64,000 nt of DNA, from positions 124,001 through 188,000 of the forward strand of contig CAZWWH010000002.1 of the NCBI GenBank assembly GCA_964637365.1, written 5' to 3'. The position numbers and the translations under genes are program-made. The stretch comes from Cryptoclostridium sp964637365 (GTDB taxonomy: Bacteria; Bacillota; Dehalobacteriia; UBA7702). Below the pieces are notes generated by a model, which searched no databases, was not told where the DNA came from, and saw nothing but the letters and a program-made list of their open reading frames with translations. Position 1 is the first letter of the stretch. The number at the start of each line of letters is the position of its first letter. Of this stretch, positions 19,194 through 28,277 are shown piece by piece.

Positions 19194-19233
19194 AACATCA
19201 CAAAATGTTTCAGACGAAAGGAAGATATGAAAA

Positions 19234-20037
19234 ATGAAAAAATTTTTAGCAATTCTATTGGCGCTTTCTATGCTGCTTTGCTTTGCCGCTTGCGGTGAAG
19301 ACAAAAACAGCGAACAGACCAGTGACCAGACTGACTCCGCTTATGTGAAAGAAAAGGGTACTCTCATCGTTGGGATCACTGAATTCGAGCCCATGGATTA
19401 CAAGGATGATAGCGGTAACTGGATCGGCTTCGATGCTGATATGGCCACTGCCTTTGCGAAAAGCCTCGGCGTTGACGTTGAATTTGTAGTGATTGATTGG
19501 GACAACAAAATTATGGAACTCGAAGCAAAAAGCATTGACTGCGTATGGAATGGCATGACTCTCACTGATGAAGTGAAAAATTCCATGGCAACCTCCAACG
19601 CTTATTGCAACAACGCACAGGTCGTCGTTGTTCCCACTGAAAAGGCTGAAATTTATAAAACCGAAGAATCTATCAAAGACCTCAACTTCTCCGCTGAAGC
19701 AGGTTCCGCTGGCGAAGCCGCTTTGAATGACTTGGGGTGCAATGTTACTGCCCTTCAAAGCCAAGCTGACGCTTTGATGGAAGTTTCTGCCGGCACTTCT
19801 GATGCTTGCGTGATTGACCTTTTGATGGCCGGCGCAATGATCGGTGAAGGCACCAGCTATGAAAATCTCTCTTATACCGTTGCTTTGAATTCTGAAGAAT
19901 ACGGCGTTGGTTTCAGAAAAGACTCTGACCTTGCTGATTTACTAAACAAATTCTTTGTAGATTCCTATGCAGACGGTTCCATGCTGAAAATTGCGGAAAC
20001 CTATGGCGTGCAAGAATCTCTGATTGAACAGAAATAA
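19234..20037 (+). CDS. Polar amino-acid ABC transporter substrate-binding lipoprotein
   Basis: The 267-residue protein has a lipoprotein signal peptide with lipobox FAAC (cysteine about residue 20), then an acidic linker and a family 3 periplasmic-type binding fold (GTLIVGITEFEPMDYKDD, IGFDADMATAFAK, WNGMTLTDE). It would be anchored outside the membrane and deliver an amino acid to the permease encoded next. The ATG at 19234 is in frame; a nearby ATG at 19227 is not. A terminator-like hairpin separates it from the permease gene, a usual way to keep the binding protein in excess. The amino acid is not identifiable. Confidence 0.93.
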   Translation: MKKFLAILLALSMLLCFAACGEDKNSEQTSDQTDSAYVKEKGTLIVGITEFEPMDYKDDSGNWIGFDADMATAFAKSLGVDVEFVVIDWDNKIMELEAKSIDCVWNGMTLTDEVKNSMATSNAYCNNAQVVVVPTEKAEIYKTEESIKDLNFSAEAGSAGEAALNDLGCNVTALQSQADALMEVSAGTSDACVIDLLMAGAMIGEGTSYENLSYTVALNSEEYGVGFRKDSDLADLLNKFFVDSYADGSMLKIAETYGVQESLIEQK

Positions 20038-20074
20038 GCTTTTCAGTCTGTAAAATAAGGGATTGTCTCTAAAG

Positions 20075-20107
20075 GGATGGTCAAGGCTTTCTTGACCATC
20101 CTCTTTT
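20075..20107 (+). terminator. Hairpin plus T-tract between binding protein and permease genes
   Basis: An 11-bp perfect stem (GGATGGTCAAG / CTTGACCATCC) with a 5-nt loop is followed by TCTTTTT. It probably acts as a leaky terminator and stabilises the upstream mRNA. Confidence 0.85.
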
Positions 20108-20149
20108 TAGAGCAACCCTTTCGTTATAAAACTAAGAAGGATCGATTTT

Positions 20150-20806
20150 ATGTTTGAAAATGTTATGCTCGAACTGAGCGGTGGCTTCCTGCAAACCATA
20201 AAAATATTTTTCTTCACTTTGCTCGGGGCGCTACCCATCGGTTTGATTATCTCTTTTGGTTCCATGAGTAAATTCCGTCCCTTGAAAGCAGTGGTAAAAA
20301 CCATTGTATGGGTGGTCAGGGGAACCCCCTTAATGCTCCAACTTCTCATTATCTATTACGGTCCCGGCTTAATTTTGCATAATAATATTTGGGGTGGAAG
20401 CAGTGAAGGTAGACTTATTGCTGTTCTCGTCGCTTTCATCATCAACTATTCCTGCTATTTTTCTGAAATTTATCGCGGCGGCATCGAGAGTATCTCTCGT
20501 GGACAATATGAAGCCGGTCAGGTTCTCGGCATGACGAAGTCACAGATTTTTTTCAAAATCGTGTTGCTCCAAGTGGTAAAACGTATTGTTCCGCCAATGA
20601 GTAATGAAATTATTACATTGGTCAAGGATACCTCTTTAGCCAGAATCATTGCGGTCTATGAGCTAATTTGGGCCGGTCAGGTATTCATCAAAAGCGCTGG
20701 TATCATTTGGCCCTTGTTCTTTACCGGGGTATTTTACCTTGCATTCAGCGGAATCTTAACGTTGCTTTTCGGGTTTATCGAAAAGAAGCTGGGCTATTTT
20801 AACTGA
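20150..20806 (+). CDS. Polar amino-acid ABC transporter permease
   Basis: This 218-residue membrane protein of the HisM/GlnP class has about five hydrophobic segments. The conserved EAA loop is visible as EAGQVLGMTKSQIFFKIVLLQ, the site that docks with the ATPase. It is followed 13 bp later by the ATPase gene. It probably works as a homodimer, as no second permease gene is present. Confidence 0.95.
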   Translation: MFENVMLELSGGFLQTIKIFFFTLLGALPIGLIISFGSMSKFRPLKAVVKTIVWVVRGTPLMLQLLIIYYGPGLILHNNIWGGSSEGRLIAVLVAFIINYSCYFSEIYRGGIESISRGQYEAGQVLGMTKSQIFFKIVLLQVVKRIVPPMSNEIITLVKDTSLARIIAVYELIWAGQVFIKSAGIIWPLFFTGVFYLAFSGILTLLFGFIEKKLGYFN

Positions 20807-20819
20807 CGGAGGAAGTAAC

Positions 20820-21578
20820 ATGTCCGTATTGGAAGTAAAAGATATCAAAAAAAGCTTCGGCAGAACCGAAGTTTTAAAGGGAATCAGCTTTTCCCTGGAT
20901 AAAGGTGAAGTATTGGCTGTCATCGGTTCATCAGGCGGCGGAAAAACCACACTATTGCGCTGTCTAAATTTTCTTGAATTCGCAGATAGTGGAGCCATTT
21001 CTGTAAACTCTAAGGTGATTTACGACGGAAAAACAGCAAAGGCACAGAGCGATGCAGAAATAAGGAAAAACCGCCTGCATTTTGGCCTGGTATTTCAATC
21101 CTTCAATTTATTCCCCCAATATAACGTTTTAAAAAATGTTAGCTTAGCACCGACACTTTTAAAACTTGATACTCCCGAAAATATTGAAGAGATGGCAATT
21201 GCTCTCATCGAAAGAGTCGGCCTGTCCGATAAAATTAGTAATTATCCCTGTGAGCTATCGGGTGGACAGCAACAGCGCGTGGCCATCGCCAGGGCTTTGG
21301 CCTTAAACCCTGACATTCTTTGCTTTGACGAGCCTACTTCTGCGCTGGATCCAGAACTGACAGGAGAGGTTCTGAAGGTTATTAAAAACCTTAAAAGCAG
21401 CGACAGTACAATGATTGTCGTAACTCATGAAATGGAGTTTGCCAAAAACGTGGCGGACAAGGTCATTTTCATGGCCGATGGCATTATAGAAGAGATGGGC
21501 ACTCCTGAAAAAGTTTTCGGTGATCCAAAGTCTGAAAAAACGAAAGCTTTTTTATGCAAATCCCTTGAAAGCTTTTGA
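20820..21578 (+). CDS. Polar amino-acid ABC transporter ATP-binding protein
   Basis: The 252-residue ATPase has Walker A GSSGGGKTT, Q-loop VFQSFNLFPQ, signature LSGGQQQR, Walker B ILCFDEPTSALDPE and the switch histidine VTHEM. It groups by motif with GlnQ/HisP-type polar amino-acid importers. GGAGG precedes the ATG. Its stop overlaps the next coding frame. Confidence 0.96.
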   Translation: MSVLEVKDIKKSFGRTEVLKGISFSLDKGEVLAVIGSSGGGKTTLLRCLNFLEFADSGAISVNSKVIYDGKTAKAQSDAEIRKNRLHFGLVFQSFNLFPQYNVLKNVSLAPTLLKLDTPENIEEMAIALIERVGLSDKISNYPCELSGGQQQRVAIARALALNPDILCFDEPTSALDPELTGEVLKVIKNLKSSDSTMIVVTHEMEFAKNVADKVIFMADGIIEEMGTPEKVFGDPKSEKTKAFLCKSLESF

Positions 21579-21583
21579 AAGGT

Positions 21584-21868
21584 ATGAGTTTTGTGACAAC
21601 AAAAAAAATTACATCGGAAATGGTAGATGAACTATACGCCCTTATCGCATCTTTAGAAACCGTTGAGGATTGCCGGTTGCTTTTTGATGATTTATGTACG
21701 TTCAAAGAGATTGAGCAAATGGCGCAACGACTTAAATCCGCCAAACTACTTCTTGAAGGGAAAACCTATCATCAGGTTATTGAGGAAACCGAGATTTCCT
21801 CCGCCACTTTAAGCCGCATTTCCCGTTGTGTACAATATGGCGGTGGATATACAAAATTTTTAAAATAA
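21584..21868 (+). CDS. YerC/YecD-type TrpR-like DNA-binding protein
   Basis: This short protein (about 94 residues) contains the TrpR-superfamily helix-turn-helix: DLCTFKEIEQMAQRLK then TYHQVIEETEISSATLSRI. It resembles B. subtilis YerC. The start is uncertain: TTG 21575 overlaps the ATPase gene, ATG 21584 has a ribosome site too close, and GTG 21593 has GAAAGG about 10 bases upstream. Its coupling to an amino-acid transporter operon suggests it could sense the imported amino acid, but this is inference. Confidence 0.85.
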   Translation: MSFVTTKKITSEMVDELYALIASLETVEDCRLLFDDLCTFKEIEQMAQRLKSAKLLLEGKTYHQVIEETEISSATLSRISRCVQYGGGYTKFLK

Positions 21869-21874
21869 CAATCA

Positions 21875-21908
21875 GGACATATCCAAAATGCGGATATGTC
21901 CTTTTCTT
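21875..21908 (+). terminator. Rho-independent terminator, possibly bidirectional
   Basis: A perfect 10-bp stem (GGACATATCC / GGATATGTCC) with a 7-nt loop is followed by TTTTCTT. It lies between convergent genes and touches the stop of the phosphomannomutase gene. Confidence 0.85.
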
Positions 21909-23310
21909 AGTACTGCCACTGTCCCAATTCCGCAAACTTGGCCAAGATCTCGCGGAACAGCGTTTCCATACGGTTTAACGCATCTTTGGTTCTGCCCTCT
22001 AAGACTACCACCAATTCCGGAAGGTTGGAGGATGCCCGTACCAAACCCCAGCCGTCTTCTAACTCTAAACGGACTCCGTTAATGGTGATGGTTTTTTCTT
22101 TGCCAAACTCTTTCTGGATCAGAAGCATTACCTCATTGACAATTTCATATTTTCTTTGTTCTGGACAAGAAAGATGGTATTCCGGTGATCCTTCATATTT
22201 GGGATAGGGATTTAAAAGTTCATCCAGATTTGCTTCCTCCTTGGCCATGAGCGCAATGAGAGAAGATGCCGCGAACAAAGCATCATCGTAACCCCAATAA
22301 TATTTACCGCTCCAGAAAATATGACCGCTACGTTCCCCGCCCAGAGGAGCCTCATATCGGCGCACAGCTTCTTTAATATGAGAATGACCGGTTGGAGCCA
22401 TGATCCCTACCCCACCAAGGGTCTGAATCGACTCCGTCAATGCACGACTGCACTTCACATCATAAACAATGGAGGCTCCTTTTTCCTTTCTTAACACAAA
22501 AGCCGCCATAGGTATCAGCAGCCGGTCGCTCCAGACATCCCGGCCGCGAGAATCCACGACTCCTAAACGATCTCCATCCCCATCGAATGCCATAGCCAAA
22601 TCACCACGGATATAGGGATGCACCACCATTTCCTTCATACGTCTCCTAGCGCGAGAATCCGAGGGATTAGGAAAATAATTAGGGTATTGGTCGTCAGGAT
22701 CACAATGAAGCTGGAAGGTCTTACAGCCTAACATTTGAAATAGTTCATAGGCAAAAACTCCGGCAGCGCCATTGGCGCAATCAACTACCACCCGTAAATT
22801 ATGCTGCGGTAAATTTTGAAACCTACTAACGATTTGATTTAAATAATCCTCCCGCACATCTATTTGTATCATTTTTCCCGGATTTTTTGATGGGGAGTGT
22901 ACCTTTTGTGCAAGTTCATGCATCTTTTTCATGTGTTCCGGTGTCATGGTACGGGAATACCCTATGGCCATTTTCATGCCATTCCAATCCGCGGGATTAT
23001 GGCTAGCTGTAATCATCATCGCTCCGGGACTATGAAAAAGATATTGGGCGTAGTAAACCATTGGAGTCACCGACAATCCGATATCATAAACGGTGATTCC
23101 CTGTTTCCGTAAAGAATCTGCAGCGATTTCTGCAAATCTCTTGGAGGACGCTCTATTATCATAACCCAATACTGAGGTATTAAAATTTCTTTGCTTCAAA
23201 AATACACCGTAAGCCGAGGCAATTGCTGCCACAGAATAGTCATTTAACTCCTCCGCCGACACTTTACCTCGAATGTCGTATTCTCGAAACATTGATTCCT
23301 TTAGTTCCAT
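21907..23310 (-). CDS. Phosphomannomutase/phosphoglucomutase
   Basis: This 467-residue alpha-D-phosphohexomutase interconverts hexose 6- and 1-phosphates. It has the phosphoserine loop MITASHNPADWNG, the metal loop DGDGDRLGV, the sugar-binding loop GGERSGHIF and the C-terminal phosphate-binding VRASSNLPELV. RASSN with TASHNP fits the PMM/PGM (AlgC/ManB) subgroup. It is 10 bp downstream of the mannose-1-phosphate guanylyltransferase gene, which favours mannose-1-phosphate as its product. Confidence 0.94.
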   Translation of the reverse strand: MELKESMFREYDIRGKVSAEELNDYSVAAIASAYGVFLKQRNFNTSVLGYDNRASSKRFAEIAADSLRKQGITVYDIGLSVTPMVYYAQYLFHSPGAMMITASHNPADWNGMKMAIGYSRTMTPEHMKKMHELAQKVHSPSKNPGKMIQIDVREDYLNQIVSRFQNLPQHNLRVVVDCANGAAGVFAYELFQMLGCKTFQLHCDPDDQYPNYFPNPSDSRARRRMKEMVVHPYIRGDLAMAFDGDGDRLGVVDSRGRDVWSDRLLIPMAAFVLRKEKGASIVYDVKCSRALTESIQTLGGVGIMAPTGHSHIKEAVRRYEAPLGGERSGHIFWSGKYYWGYDDALFAASSLIALMAKEEANLDELLNPYPKYEGSPEYHLSCPEQRKYEIVNEVMLLIQKEFGKEKTITINGVRLELEDGWGLVRASSNLPELVVVLEGRTKDALNRMETLFREILAKFAELGQWQY

Positions 23311-23320
23311 TCATTGCACC

Positions 23321-24400
23321 TCATCGATAATCTAAGTTGTTGCCGTCCAAAGAGCTCACTAGATCCTTAATTTCTTCTACTCTTTTGCGTGGACAAATTA
23401 GCAAAACACCATGATCTTCCACCACTACCACGTCCCGCAACCCCAGTACAGTCACTAAATGATTGTCAGCGATGATGACTGAGTTCTTAACATCCCTTGC
23501 GATAATATTACCGCTTTTAATGTTGGCGTTTTCATCATCATCCAAAAGCGCGCCAAGGCTATTATAACTTCCAACATCATCCCAGGAGAAGTGAGTTTCC
23601 ACCATGGCAATATTTTTGCATTTCTCCAAAATGCCCACATCAAAGGATATGGATGGAAGCTCTGTAAATATATGCCGCAGTGTCTCCTGCTCATCATCTG
23701 TATTGATTGCATCGATCATGGGACTAAAAGCCTTTACGAATTCCGGTAAATATTCCTGATAAATTTCAAAAATACGTTTTAAAGAAAAGACAAAAATACC
23801 GCTGTTCCAGTTGTATGTACCTTTCTTCAAATAACGGCGAGCCTTTTCACGATGAGGTTTTTCCACGAAGCGACGCACCTTATAATAGGAAAGTCCATCT
23901 TCCTCCACCTTTTTGCCTCGTTCCACATAGCCATATCCTGTGGCGATATATTTGGGACGAATCCCTATGACCACAACACCACCGGAATGCAAAGCTGCTG
24001 CCGCAGCACGGTCAATAGTTTCTACAAACAGGTCATCGTCGCCGATTTGATGATCTGCCGGAAAAACAGCAATAATACCGTCGTCATGGCGCTGTGCAAT
24101 TTTAAAGCACGACCAATAAATAGCAGCAGCTGTGTTTCTGGGCAAAGGCTCTGTGACAATCTGATCGCGACTGATTTCCGTGCCACAATGACAAAGCACC
24201 AACGGAACCTGGTCTTCCCCCGCTGCGATATATGGCGGTACCGTTTGACTTACCAATCCGGCCCGCCGATAGGTTCTGGCCAAAAGGCTGTCTTTCCCAC
24301 CAATATTTAAAAATTGTTTCGGACAGTTCTCCCTGCTCAGCGGCCAGAACCGTGCCCCCTTCCCCCCCGCCATAATCAGGGAGATGAGCTTTTTCTCCAT
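23321..24400 (-). CDS. manC: Mannose-1-phosphate guanylyltransferase
   Basis: This makes GDP-mannose from mannose-1-phosphate and GTP. The 359-residue protein has the nucleotidyltransferase loop MAGGKGARFWPLSR, FPADHQIGDD, FVEKPH and YNWNSGIFVF, all characteristic of the family. The C-terminal phosphomannose isomerase domain of long ManC forms is absent. The start at 24400 has AAGGAGG; the longer frame to 24424 has not. With the mutase it supplies GDP-mannose for surface glycans. Confidence 0.93.
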   Translation of the reverse strand: MEKKLISLIMAGGKGARFWPLSRENCPKQFLNIGGKDSLLARTYRRAGLVSQTVPPYIAAGEDQVPLVLCHCGTEISRDQIVTEPLPRNTAAAIYWSCFKIAQRHDDGIIAVFPADHQIGDDDLFVETIDRAAAAALHSGGVVVIGIRPKYIATGYGYVERGKKVEEDGLSYYKVRRFVEKPHREKARRYLKKGTYNWNSGIFVFSLKRIFEIYQEYLPEFVKAFSPMIDAINTDDEQETLRHIFTELPSISFDVGILEKCKNIAMVETHFSWDDVGSYNSLGALLDDDENANIKSGNIIARDVKNSVIIADNHLVTVLGLRDVVVVEDHGVLLICPRKRVEEIKDLVSSLDGNNLDYR

Positions 24401-24472
24401 AGAAAAACCCTCCTTCTCTTTCAATATATGAAGAAGGAGGGAAATATGCGCACATATTTTTTAAAATTGTGT

Positions 24473-24853
24473 TTATTTCATTTGGGCAATCATTTCTACT
24501 TCGATTAAGGCGCCTTTGGGCAGCGCACCAACCTGAACAGCACTTCTAGCCGGATACGGCTCTGTAAGATAGGAAGCATAGATTTCATTGAAGATCACAA
24601 AATCACCGATATCTTGAAGAAATACTGTCGTCTTTACAATATCTTCATAACCAATACCTGCGGCTTTCAGCAGACCTCCAATATTTTCCATCACTTGCTT
24701 GGTTTGGCCTTCGATATCCTTGGCAGTGATATCGCCAACTTTGGGATCAATGGCAATCTGCCCGGAAGCATACAGCATTCCGTTAACAATCACTCCTTGA
24801 GAATAAGGGCCGATGGCTTGGGGAGCCTCATTGGTTTGAATAATTTTTTTCAA
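24473..24853 (-). CDS. ridA: RidA family reactive enamine/imine deaminase
   Basis: This 126-residue YjgF/RidA protein hydrolyses reactive enamine/imine intermediates such as 2-aminoacrylate made by PLP enzymes. Family motifs are AIGPYSQG, LYASGQIAIDP, and the conserved arginine in YPARSAVQV with the glutamate of LIEVEMIAQ. The best start is TTG at 24853, which has AGAGG 8 bases upstream; the GTG at 24862 abuts that site. Confidence 0.94.
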   Translation of the reverse strand: MKKIIQTNEAPQAIGPYSQGVIVNGMLYASGQIAIDPKVGDITAKDIEGQTKQVMENIGGLLKAAGIGYEDIVKTTVFLQDIGDFVIFNEIYASYLTEPYPARSAVQVGALPKGALIEVEMIAQMK

Positions 24854-24889
24854 TGAATTCACCTCTTGCTATTTTTAATCAATAAATAT

Positions 24890-25822
24890 TTACTTTCTTT
24901 TACCATCCACAAAAGTATGGCGAAAATCAAAATCAGTCACAGCATGACGGTTACCGGAATGGAACGCCTTGTTGCTGATTGTCCAAAGATGGAGTGCCAG
25001 CTCTTTGGCTTCATCCATCAATTCTAACACGCTTTCATCATGGTTGCGTTTTTCTTCCCAATGGTACCAGGTCTTTTTAGTGCAATTCAGAAAGTCGTCG
25101 TTTGAGCCTGGTGTGGTTTTAAAATGTGCCGCAAATTTTCCATAATTTTTCAAGAGTGATTGCACCATAGCGCCAAAAGGCTTCATCATGCCGCTTTTGT
25201 CATAGAGCATATTATTGATCCAAATGCCGTCCACAAAACAGGATTGTATGGTCTGAGGGCGTACATCCACTCCATACACGCTCTGCAATATACGGCTAAG
25301 TAATCCTGCAATGATACGGCGAGATTCCTTATCAATATTATAATAATCATTTACTTTAAATTTACCAATAGGTTCCCCACAAATCAAAGGATAAAGCTCA
25401 TTGTCAATTCCTGATTCGATTTTCCAGTGAGCACTGTTGTCCTTAGGCGGTTCTGGCGCGGCGTCTTCTATTTGATATTGTCGGGAAAAAACATAGGGAT
25501 GAATTTTGCTATCCAGGGCATAATGACAACAAAAACCAAAATAATAAGAGGCCAACACATCGAAATCTAGCATTTTTCGATGACTGATGATATCCTTCGC
25601 AAGAAATTCAAACAGCTCAGCAGTTTTTTCACCGTGAATCATGCGACCATATTGCGGTAAAGGACTGCCGGAAACAACCGCACGGTGGAAATATAGGAGG
25701 TCAGGCCCCTGGAGTCCCCAACAAAAAGTACCAAGGTGATTCTCAATACATTTTGAAATGTCAGGACTGGCATCTGCCAAAACTTGTTGGCCAAAAATAT
25801 GATGGGTTGTAAAATCTGCCAT
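24890..25822 (-). CDS. Zinc-dependent phospholipase C-like protein
   Basis: This 310-residue protein resembles the Zn_dep_PLPC family: histidines near the N-terminus (FTTHHIFG), then WGLQGPDLLYF, and HYALDSKIHPY with further His/Asp residues that could form a trinuclear zinc site. No signal peptide is seen, so it is probably cytoplasmic, unlike secreted clostridial alpha-toxins. The substrate is unknown. It may be the first gene of a run including ridA, manC and the mutase (gaps of 36, 72 and 10 bp). Confidence 0.8.
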   Translation of the reverse strand: MADFTTHHIFGQQVLADASPDISKCIENHLGTFCWGLQGPDLLYFHRAVVSGSPLPQYGRMIHGEKTAELFEFLAKDIISHRKMLDFDVLASYYFGFCCHYALDSKIHPYVFSRQYQIEDAAPEPPKDNSAHWKIESGIDNELYPLICGEPIGKFKVNDYYNIDKESRRIIAGLLSRILQSVYGVDVRPQTIQSCFVDGIWINNMLYDKSGMMKPFGAMVQSLLKNYGKFAAHFKTTPGSNDDFLNCTKKTWYHWEEKRNHDESVLELMDEAKELALHLWTISNKAFHSGNRHAVTDFDFRHTFVDGKRK

Positions 25823-25970
25823 ATAACTTTATCACTCCATAGAAGAAACATTCTTCTTTTTGATAATTAATTATACCATATTTTTCATTCAAAGCAAATA
25901 AATTGTAGACGAATAATTTTTTTCATTGTATACTATATTGAGTAGCCAATTTATGATAGAAGGTGATCCC
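25823..25970. promoter_or_regulatory. Divergent promoter region
   Basis: On the minus strand an extended -10 (TGGTATAAT, 25870-25878) faces the phospholipase-like gene. On the plus strand TATACT (25929-25934) lies 17 bp after a weak -35 (TAGACG, 25906-25911) facing the AI-2E permease gene. Confidence 0.45.
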
Positions 25971-27146
25971 TTGAAAATTAATATCAAAGATTATTTAACT
26001 CCCAAGACCATATCCAATCTTTTGGTGGTATGTGCTGGGATCATACTCTATTTTCTTATTTTAAAATTTAATGAAGTATGGTCTACCATTACATGGTTCC
26101 TTTCCATTTTCAAACCTTTTATCTGGGGGTTTGTTATTGCGTACCTGATTAACTTTTTTGTAAAAGTATTTGAAAATAGAGTTTTCAAAAAGATAAAAAA
26201 ACCAAAGCTCCAAAGAATCATTTCTATGACTGCATCCTATCTTTTGGCGATAATTATTCTGGGATTGATTTTGTTCATGCTGATCCCCCAGACTGTAGAA
26301 AGCATTTCCGTGCTGCTAAATAGTGCTCCCACCTATATCGAAAATCTTATTAAGAGTATTGACAAATTTTCTATCCAATACGGGTGGCAGGAAAATCTGC
26401 GAGACTGGGTCAACGACACACTCCATTATCTTGAAAATCTGGCACCCAATATTATTTCCGCAGTGGTTCCTTACACTATGGATATTACTGCCAAACTTTC
26501 CCAGTGGATTCTGAATCTTTTCATTGCCGTTGTCGTTTCTATCTATCTTTTGGGTACCAAGGAAAAATACTGCGCACAGACTAAAAAGCTGCTATATGCC
26601 CATCTAAAAGAAGAACGAGTAAAATCCTTGGTGGATTTCACCACACTAGTGGGAGGTACCTTTGAGAACTTTTTATCGGGAAAACTGATTGATTCCTTGA
26701 TTATTGGTATCATATGCTTTGCAGCATTATCATTGCTGAATTTTCCCTTCCCTCTTTTGGTCTCGGTCATTGTGGGAATTACCAATATTATTCCATTCTT
26801 CGGGCCAATTATCGGTGCAGTACCCACCTTTTTTATCATTCTTATTGCCGATCCGTCCAAAGCCATTTGGTATCCTCTCTTTATCCTTATTTTACAACAA
26901 ATTGACGGTAATATTATCGGCCCCAAAATTCTAGGTATTTCCATCGGTATCTCTGCTTTATGGATTGTTTTTGCCATTGTCATCGGAGGGAAACTCCTAG
27001 GATTTGTAGGGATGGTGATCGGGGTTCCAGCTTTTGCTATCATCTATACCATCGTAAAGGCCAACGCCGAAAAAAAATTAAAGGCAAAAGGAATGCCCGA
27101 AGATACCAAATCATATACCGCAGAAAAAAATCAGATTCGCTTTTAA
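25971..27146 (+). CDS. AI-2E family transporter (PerM-like permease), copy 1
   Basis: The product is about 391 residues with six to eight membrane segments and the family's conserved IIPFFGPIIGAVP segment. The AI-2E/UPF0118 family includes autoinducer-2 exporters and sodium(lithium)/proton antiporters, so the cargo is open. The TTG at 25971 is preferred: AGAAGGTGA lies just upstream, whereas the in-frame starts at 25926 and 25950 lack such a site. A second member lies at 38778-39815. Confidence 0.9.
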   Translation: MKINIKDYLTPKTISNLLVVCAGIILYFLILKFNEVWSTITWFLSIFKPFIWGFVIAYLINFFVKVFENRVFKKIKKPKLQRIISMTASYLLAIIILGLILFMLIPQTVESISVLLNSAPTYIENLIKSIDKFSIQYGWQENLRDWVNDTLHYLENLAPNIISAVVPYTMDITAKLSQWILNLFIAVVVSIYLLGTKEKYCAQTKKLLYAHLKEERVKSLVDFTTLVGGTFENFLSGKLIDSLIIGIICFAALSLLNFPFPLLVSVIVGITNIIPFFGPIIGAVPTFFIILIADPSKAIWYPLFILILQQIDGNIIGPKILGISIGISALWIVFAIVIGGKLLGFVGMVIGVPAFAIIYTIVKANAEKKLKAKGMPEDTKSYTAEKNQIRF

Positions 27147-27165
27147 TCTAACCATTAAAAAAGTA

Positions 27166-27203
27166 CCCAGCCAAGGAATTTGTCCCTGGTTGGGGGTTTT
27201 TTA
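27166..27203 (+). terminator. Rho-independent terminator after AI-2E gene
   Basis: A GC-rich stem (CCCAGCCAAGG pairing with CCCTGGTTGGG, one mismatch) is followed by a T-run. It separates convergent genes. Confidence 0.8.
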
Positions 27204-27210
27204 TTTTACT

Positions 27211-28230
27211 CTATTTTATTTCCTGTAACGTAACATCCTGCGGTTTTATCCATCCTAGCTTGCGCATGGGAAGAGAAATCACCAACACTAGCACAGCGGG
27301 AAGAATAAAGTGCATCAAAAGAATTTCAATCAAAACCAGAATAGCGTTCATAGACGGTGACATGGCCGCAAACGCACCAAATTGCCCAACCAATCCAGAT
27401 GTTCCCATCCCCGCGCCAACGGCGGTATTGGTCATGTGAAGAACCTTGGTGGATATTGGACCAAGAATGGCCGAGGCCAGAATGGTCGGTAGCCAAATCT
27501 GGGGACGACGCAAAATATTAGCAAATTGCAACATGGAGGTGCCCAGTCCTTGGGAAATCAGGCCCCCAAAACCGTTTTCTCGAAAGCTCATCACTGCAAA
27601 GCCCACCATTTGCACCGAGCAGCCCACGGCAGCAGCGCCGGCCGCAATACCGCTTAAATCAAGCATAATACAAATTGCGGCAGAACTGATGGGGGCGGTC
27701 AAACACATCCCTACAATAACAGCAACGATAATACCCATAGGAATGGGAGACATTTCTGTGGCGATATTGATGGTATTACCGATGGCCAACATGAATTCCT
27801 GAATATAAGGCCCCGTGAGTCCAGAGGCAACCCCGCCAGCTATAATCGTAACAAAAGGTACCAAAACAATATCGATCTTAGTTCTGCCTGCAATAAGAGA
27901 ACCGACTTCTGAACCAACTACCGCGCCGATGTATGCTCCAACCGGTCCGCCTACGGAATAACCAAAAGCGCCTGCTGCCACTGCGGAGAATATCACCAAA
28001 GGCTTCGCTTTCAGTCCCCAAGCGATGGCCGCACCAATCGCTCCACCTACTACGGGAGAAGAGGCTGAAAGTACCTCAGTATAATTACCAAGGAAACCTA
28101 ACCCGGGAATCAAGCTAAGCTGGGAAATAATAAGACCTATAATTAATGATGCAAAAAGCCCCATGGCCATGGCGCTCATTGCATCAATGAAATATCGTCT
28201 CAGTACGTTGCCAACAACACCCTTTGCCAT
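27211..28230 (-). CDS. PTS EIIC-like integral membrane protein (PTS_EIIC_2 type)
   Basis: The 339-residue protein is almost wholly hydrophobic with about ten membrane segments and glycine-rich turns. It resembles the PTS_EIIC_2 group of permeases (formerly conserved membrane proteins). No EIIA or EIIB domain or gene is adjacent, so sugar transport by phosphotransfer is not assured. AGGAGG precedes the ATG. A large dyad lies just upstream. Confidence 0.75.
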   Translation of the reverse strand: MAKGVVGNVLRRYFIDAMSAMAMGLFASLIIGLIISQLSLIPGLGFLGNYTEVLSASSPVVGGAIGAAIAWGLKAKPLVIFSAVAAGAFGYSVGGPVGAYIGAVVGSEVGSLIAGRTKIDIVLVPFVTIIAGGVASGLTGPYIQEFMLAIGNTINIATEMSPIPMGIIVAVIVGMCLTAPISSAAICIMLDLSGIAAGAAAVGCSVQMVGFAVMSFRENGFGGLISQGLGTSMLQFANILRRPQIWLPTILASAILGPISTKVLHMTNTAVGAGMGTSGLVGQFGAFAAMSPSMNAILVLIEILLMHFILPAVLVLVISLPMRKLGWIKPQDVTLQEIK

Positions 28231-28241
28231 AAAAACCTCCT

Positions 28242-28275
28242 AAATATTACCAATTCAATGAATTGGTAAATATTT
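28242..28275. repeat. Large inverted repeat upstream of the PTS EIIC-like gene
   Basis: Arms of about 16 bp (ATTACCAATTCA facing TGAATTGGTAAAT, with one unpaired base) lie between the penicillin-binding protein stop and the EIIC-like start. It has no long T-run on either strand, so it could be an operator or an mRNA-end hairpin. Confidence 0.55.
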
Positions 28276-28277
28276 TA

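Noticed and set aside
18913..19233. Possible purine riboswitch or PurR-box leader before purE
   Set aside because: The leader is only about 50 nt from the predicted start and shows neither the aptamer core nor a terminator; the farther region is plain AT-rich DNA.
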